Origin: Pseudolabrys sp.
Lineage (GTDB): Bacteria; Pseudomonadota; Alphaproteobacteria; Rhizobiales; Xanthobacteraceae
Reading direction: 5' to 3'
Assembly: GCA_022841665.1 (NCBI GenBank)
Contig: JALHRB010000036.1
Location: 1 to 38,134, forward strand
DNA: 38,134 bases
Made by a program: the position numbers and the translations under genes. Under the pieces are notes generated by a model. It did not search any database. It was not told the DNA's origin and worked only from the letters and a program-made list of their open reading frames with translations. Positions 34,677 to 38,134 of the stretch are shown here, in pieces. Every line of letters starts with the position of its first letter. The first letter of the stretch is position 1.

Positions 34677-34962
34677 CCCATGCCGTCAACCGGGCGTCGT
34701 GATGGCTGACCCATCACCGTTTTGATGGCTCAAACATCAGCGCTTCAGCCGCGGCCTGCCGCGTTAACGTATTGATGCAGTGCAATGCCGTCCGCGTTCC
34801 ATGCATGGCATTTCGCCTTGGCATTCACCCCCTTGATGACTATGGTCTCGCGCCTCGGGAACGGCGGGCTATACTAACGTCTTATAGCCGCAAGGGGCCT
34901 GAACGGCCGGTTGAGGGGTTTCGCTCAAAGCACCCCGTTGTGAGGTTTTGGGAGGATTTCGC
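34677..34962. other. pckA upstream region, no gene seen
   Basis: About 286 bases between the HugZ-like stop and the pckA start. It is less GC-rich than the coding DNA around it and must contain the pckA promoter. A TATACT at 34870-34875 could be a -10 box, but no good -35 lies 16-18 bases before it. GGAGGA at 34951-34956 is the pckA ribosome-binding site. No repeat or small ORF was found. Confidence 0.5.
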
Positions 34963-36582
34963 GTGCAAGAAACGGGTCTGCGCAACGCCGCATTCGGGGC
35001 CGATAAATTCGGTTTTAAAGATCTCGCCGGCGTGAACTGGAATCTCACCGAAGCGCCGCTCTACGAGCACGCGGTCGCCGCCGGCGAAGCCCAGATCGTC
35101 GCGGGCGGCGCGCTGTCCGCCTTCACCGGCCACCACACCGGCCGCTCGCCGAAAGACAAGCACACCGTCGTCGACGACCTCACGCGCGACAGCGTCTGGT
35201 GGGACGGCAACCGCAAGATGACGCGCGAGAACTTCGACGCGATGCTCGCCGACTTCATCGCGCACTGCAAAGGCAAGAAGCTGTTCGCGCAGGATCTCTA
35301 TGGCGGCGCCGATCCGAAGTACCGCATCAAGACGCGCGTCTACACCGAATACGCCTGGCATTCGCTCTTCATCCGCCAGCTCCTGATCCGTCCCGACCGC
35401 GACGAGCTCGCCAAGTTCGTGCCCGAGATGACCATCGTCGACCTGCCGTCGTTCAAGCCGGACGCCAAGCGTCACGGCGGCCGCGAAGGCTCCGACACCA
35501 TGGTGGCGATCGATTTCACCCGCAAGATCGTGCTGATCTGCGGCTCGTCCTACGCCGGCGAGATGAAAAAGTCGGTGTTCACCACGCTCAATTTCTATCT
35601 GCCGGCCGAGAACGTCGTGCCGATGCACTGCTCGGCCAATGTCAGCCACGAGGGCGAGAGCGCGCTGTTCTTCGGCCTCTCCGGCACCGGCAAGACCACG
35701 CTGTCGGCCGACCCGCACCGCATCCTCATCGGCGACGACGAGACCGGCTGGGGCCCGGACGGCATCTTCAATTTCGAGGGCGGCTGCTACGCCAAGACCA
35801 TCAAGCTCAGCCAGGAAGCCGAGCCGATGATCTGGGACGCCACCAACCGTTTCGGCGCCGTGCTCGAGAACGTGGTGTACGATCCCTACACGCGCGTTCC
35901 CGACTATAACGACGGCTCCAAGACCGAGAACACGCGCTCGGCCTATCCGCTCGACTTCATCCCGAACGCCTCGCGCACCGGCCGCGCCGGCCACCCGAAG
36001 AACATCATCTTCCTGACCGCCGACGCCTACGGCGTGATGCCGCCGATCGCCAAGCTCGATCCGAACCAGGCGATGTACCACTTCCTCTCCGGCTACACCG
36101 CCAAGGTCGCCGGCACCGAGAAGGGTCTCGTCGGCGTCGAGCCGGAATTCTCCACCTGCTTCGGCGCGCCGTTCCTGCCGCGGCATCCGTCGGTCTATGC
36201 CGACCTGCTCAAGGAATACATCAACAAGCACAAGGTCGACGTCTGGCTGGTCAACTCGGGCTGGACCGGCGGCAAGTACGGCGAGGGCCGCCGCATGCCG
36301 ATCAAGGCGACGCGCACGCTTCTGACCGCCGCGCTCAACGGCTCGCTCAAGAACGCCGACTTCCGCACCGATCCTTATTTCGGTTTCTCGGTCCCGACCT
36401 CGGTGCACGGCGTCGAGTCGCATCTGTTGAACCCGATCAAGACCTGGAAGAACAAGGCCGAGTTCGACAAGACCGCGCGCGCGCTGGTCGCCATGTTCCA
36501 GAAGAACTTCACCAAGTTCGAAAGCCACGTCACGCCCGACATCAAGAACGCGGCGCCCGAAGTGCGCATCGCGGCGGAGTAG
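34963..36582 (+). CDS. pckA: Phosphoenolpyruvate carboxykinase (ATP)
   Basis: A 539-residue ATP-dependent PEP carboxykinase that turns oxaloacetate into phosphoenolpyruvate, the first committed step of gluconeogenesis on organic acids. Landmarks are [14 protein letters not shown], the P-loop [10 protein letters not shown] near residue 238, kinase-2 motif [20 protein letters not shown], and the end region [18 protein letters not shown]. The start is GTG at 34963 (MQETGLRN), with GGAGGA six bases before it; an upstream TTG at 34948 overlaps that ribosome-binding site and is rejected. In rhizobia the chvI-chvG-hprK region is closely tied to pckA, both by position and by regulation. A strong terminator follows the gene. 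Confidence 0.98.
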   Translation: MQETGLRNAAFGADKFGFKDLAGVNWNLTEAPLYEHAVAAGEAQIVAGGALSAFTGHHTGRSPKDKHTVVDDLTRDSVWWDGNRKMTRENFDAMLADFIAHCKGKKLFAQDLYGGADPKYRIKTRVYTEYAWHSLFIRQLLIRPDRDELAKFVPEMTIVDLPSFKPDAKRHGGREGSDTMVAIDFTRKIVLICGSSYAGEMKKSVFTTLNFYLPAENVVPMHCSANVSHEGESALFFGLSGTGKTTLSADPHRILIGDDETGWGPDGIFNFEGGCYAKTIKLSQEAEPMIWDATNRFGAVLENVVYDPYTRVPDYNDGSKTENTRSAYPLDFIPNASRTGRAGHPKNIIFLTADAYGVMPPIAKLDPNQAMYHFLSGYTAKVAGTEKGLVGVEPEFSTCFGAPFLPRHPSVYADLLKEYINKHKVDVWLVNSGWTGGKYGEGRRMPIKATRTLLTAALNGSLKNADFRTDPYFGFSVPTSVHGVESHLLNPIKTWKNKAEFDKTARALVAMFQKNFTKFESHVTPDIKNAAPEVRIAAE

Positions 36583-36590
36583 CCCACCCG

Positions 36591-36652
36591 CCGCTCGTCC
36601 CCGCGAAAGCGGGGACCCGGCGCTGGATTCCCGCTTGCGCGGGAATGAGCGG
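36591..36652. repeat. CCGCTC-type paired palindrome, intact gene-less copy
   Basis: The cleanest family copy in the window. CCGCTC at the left and GAGCGG at the right are perfect inverted ends. Between them are GTCCCCGC-GAAA-GCGGGGAC and ATTCCCGC-TTGC-GCGGGAAT, each a hairpin, in opposite orientation around a GCGC-containing joint. The right half, reverse complemented, matches the left flank of the GIY-YIG gene over 33 bases. It lies nine bases after pckA. Confidence 0.9.
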
Positions 36653-36668
36653 AGAGAGCAAAGAAAAG

Positions 36669-36692
36669 GCGGCCTTGCAGGCCGCCTTTTTC
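36669..36692. terminator. Rho-independent terminator between convergent genes
   Basis: A perfect 8-bp stem GGCGGCCT / AGGCCGCC with a 3-base loop is followed by TTTTT on the plus strand; the A-rich stretch before it (AAAGAAAA) would be the U-tract for the opposite transcript. It can therefore end both pckA and the leftward LTXXQ gene. It partly follows the palindrome pair at 36591. Confidence 0.9.
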
Positions 36693-36710
36693 ATTTCGCG
36701 TGGAGCGTTC

Positions 36711-38134
36711 TTACTGTTTCGCTTCGCCGGTGGTCGCCGCCAGCGTGCGGCCGATGCGGTTGAAGCGGGCCTTCTGCTCGGCGCTCAGCGCAGCGTAGAA
36801 GTCCTCGAGCGCGGGCTGCACGGCGTCGGCTGCGTCGACCATGGCCTGCAGGCGCTTTTCCATCGCTTCGAGGCGGCCCGGCGGCGTCAGCGGCGTATCC
36901 TCCGGACAGGCTGCTTGCAGGAGCGAGACGCCTTCGGTGGTGGCCTGCTCCAGCGCGTCGAGCTTGGCGAGCTGTGCCTCGGTCGGCTTCACCGCGTCCT
37001 CGATCTTCTCGATCGGCAGGTTGGAGAGGCCGCTCTTGGGCTCCTTGCAGCTCTTGGTATCCTGCGCCTCGCGCGCTTCGGCGCTGGCCTGCTGCTGCTT
37101 GGGCCCGATCTGGTTGAAGCGCTCCTTCTGCTCGTCGCTGAGCGACTCGTAGAACCTCTCCAGCGCCGGCCGCACGGTCTGCACCGCTTCCAGCGTAGCG
37201 TTCAGGCGCGCGCGCATGGTTTGCAGGCGGCCCGGCGGCGTCAGCGGGAAGGCGTTCTCCTGCGGGCACGACGCCTTGAAGCCGGCGGCGGCGTCCGCCG
37301 CGGCCTTGCGCACGTCGCCAAGCAGCGCCTTCTGCTCCGCGTTGAGGCCGACCTTCTGCTCGATCTCCGCGATCGGCCAAGCGGTGATGCCGCTGCCCGG
37401 CTGCTTGCACAGGTCCTTCACGGCCGCGTAAGTCGGCTTCGGTGCGGCCGGCGCCGCCGCATAAGGCGCGGCTTCAACGTACTCGTCGGGCGGGCCTTGC
37501 TCGCCCCAGAACACGCCGTCGAAGAAGTCGTCATAAGCGTAGGCCCAGTAGCCGTCGTCATAGCCGCCCGGCCAGAACGTGTATTCGAAGATGTCCGAAT
37601 AGGCGTAGGGCCAGAACACCGGGCCGAACCACGGCACGAAGGCGGCGCGGAAGCCGCGGCGCCAGGCGCGGCGCGGATGGTCGCGCACGACGCGCACGCT
37701 TGCGTTGCCGACGCGGGCCGTGCCGACACTGGCCGCGCGGGCGGCCGTGAACGATGACGCGAAACGGCCCTGGCGGGCAGCCTGCGCGGTCACGCGCTGC
37801 TGGCCGCCGCGGCGGGCGGCGCGGGCGGCATTGCTCTGGATCGCGGCAGCGGCTGGGCCAGCCGTCGTGGGTTGCGCTTGGCGCTGCTGGATGCGTTCTT
37901 GCCGTTGCTGCGCGCGCTGCTCGCGGGTGCGGTTGAGTTCCTCGCGGCGCTGCGCGCGTTGCGCGGGCGGCAGGCGGCGTAATTCAGTGTCCTCACGCTG
38001 ACGCGTGACGCGTTCCTGCCGCTGCTCCTGCCGTTGCTGGAGGCGGAGCGCCCGCTCTTCCGCGCGCTTGGCTTGCGGAGTCGCGGCCTGCTGCGGCGCG
38101 GCCTGCGGCTGGGCAGTTTTGCCGGCGGCGGCCG
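36711..38134 (-). CDS. LTXXQ/Spy-type repeat protein, 5' end outside window
   Basis: The frame is open to the right edge, so the gene is cut; the visible part is 474 residues. The upstream part, to about plus position 37800, is Gln/Arg/Ala-rich and highly charged (RAEERALRLQQRQEQ, RREELNRTREQRAQQ), likely a coiled coil. A basic segment and an aromatic/acidic low-complexity stretch follow (VFWPYAYSDIFEYTFWPGG, GYWAYAYDDFFDGVFWG). The C-terminal 230 residues hold two copies of an approximately 95-residue module, each with a Cys pair (DLCKQP...SCPQE; KSCKEP...ACPED), LTPPGRL, and LS-EQK-RFN-IG. LTXXQ proteins are periplasmic and relate to the chaperone Spy; this group is common in Bradyrhizobium relatives. 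Exact function is unknown. An internal GTG at 37793 is not the start. Confidence 0.82.
   Translation of the reverse strand, partial: AAAGKTAQPQAAPQQAATPQAKRAEERALRLQQRQEQRQERVTRQREDTELRRLPPAQRAQRREELNRTREQRAQQRQERIQQRQAQPTTAGPAAAAIQSNAARAARRGGQQRVTAQAARQGRFASSFTAARAASVGTARVGNASVRVVRDHPRRAWRRGFRAAFVPWFGPVFWPYAYSDIFEYTFWPGGYDDGYWAYAYDDFFDGVFWGEQGPPDEYVEAAPYAAAPAAPKPTYAAVKDLCKQPGSGITAWPIAEIEQKVGLNAEQKALLGDVRKAAADAAAGFKASCPQENAFPLTPPGRLQTMRARLNATLEAVQTVRPALERFYESLSDEQKERFNQIGPKQQQASAEAREAQDTKSCKEPKSGLSNLPIEKIEDAVKPTEAQLAKLDALEQATTEGVSLLQAACPEDTPLTPPGRLEAMEKRLQAMVDAADAVQPALEDFYAALSAEQKARFNRIGRTLAATTGEAKQ

Overview
This is a GC-rich bacterial chromosome segment, almost certainly from an alphaproteobacterium of the order Hyphomicrobiales (Bradyrhizobium / Pseudolabrys / Rhodoplanes-like). 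The assignment rests on the right-hand cluster pckA, chvI, chvG, hprK, EIIA-Man, HPr, ahcY, whose order is typical of that group. Support comes from the very short HprK, a PAS-7-type chemotaxis receptor, a Bug-type solute receptor, and many intergenic palindromic repeats of the kind common in these genomes. No rRNA, tRNA, phage, plasmid or CRISPR locus was seen.

Layout. 1-5.4 kb: the end of an L,D-transpeptidase, a flavin-dependent monooxygenase, a DUF47 + PiT phosphate-uptake pair, and a PAS-containing chemotaxis receptor. 5.5-12.5 kb: an accessory catabolic block with a DUF336 (GlcG-like) protein, an orphan molybdenum-hydroxylase large subunit, a Bug receptor, a cupin, a CAP-domain lipoprotein and a GMC oxidoreductase. 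12.6-16.6 kb: a homodimeric AceE/MdeB-type 2-oxoacid dehydrogenase E1 divergent from an Lrp/AsnC regulator, then a fumarylacetoacetate-hydrolase-family enzyme. 16.7-19.6 kb: a cell-wall block with MepA and two tandem L,D-transpeptidases. 19.7-25.7 kb: an unrecognised 157-aa protein, an ABC-F ATPase, LepA (EF4), a GT39-type glycosyltransferase and a 43-aa membrane microprotein. 25.9-29.2 kb: a secreted 5'-nucleotidase-family protein and AhcY, the latter with a perfect palindromic operator candidate upstream. 29.3-36.6 kb: the regulatory phosphotransferase genes (HPr, EIIA-Man, HprK), the ChvG/ChvI two-component system, a HugZ-like protein and PckA. The right edge is cut inside a protein with two LTXXQ-type repeats.

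The PTS genes encode no sugar permease, so HPr and EIIA here are expected to be regulatory: HprK would phosphorylate HPr on serine, next to the envelope/acid sensor ChvG-ChvI and the gluconeogenic enzyme PckA.

The most unusual structure is at 30.67-31.11 kb. A 95-aa GIY-YIG nuclease gene with an intact active site sits between chvG and hprK, bracketed by two inverted 36-bp palindromic units that match 30/36. Four of the six differences compensate one another in the hairpin stem. The same unit occurs elsewhere in the window as gene-less inverted pairs (15.7, 27.6 and 36.6 kb). This looks like a REP-like/MITE-like family with a possible nuclease-encoding parent copy, analogous in logic to REP/RAYT but with a different nuclease. 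That interpretation is inference; the repeats and the gene are directly visible.
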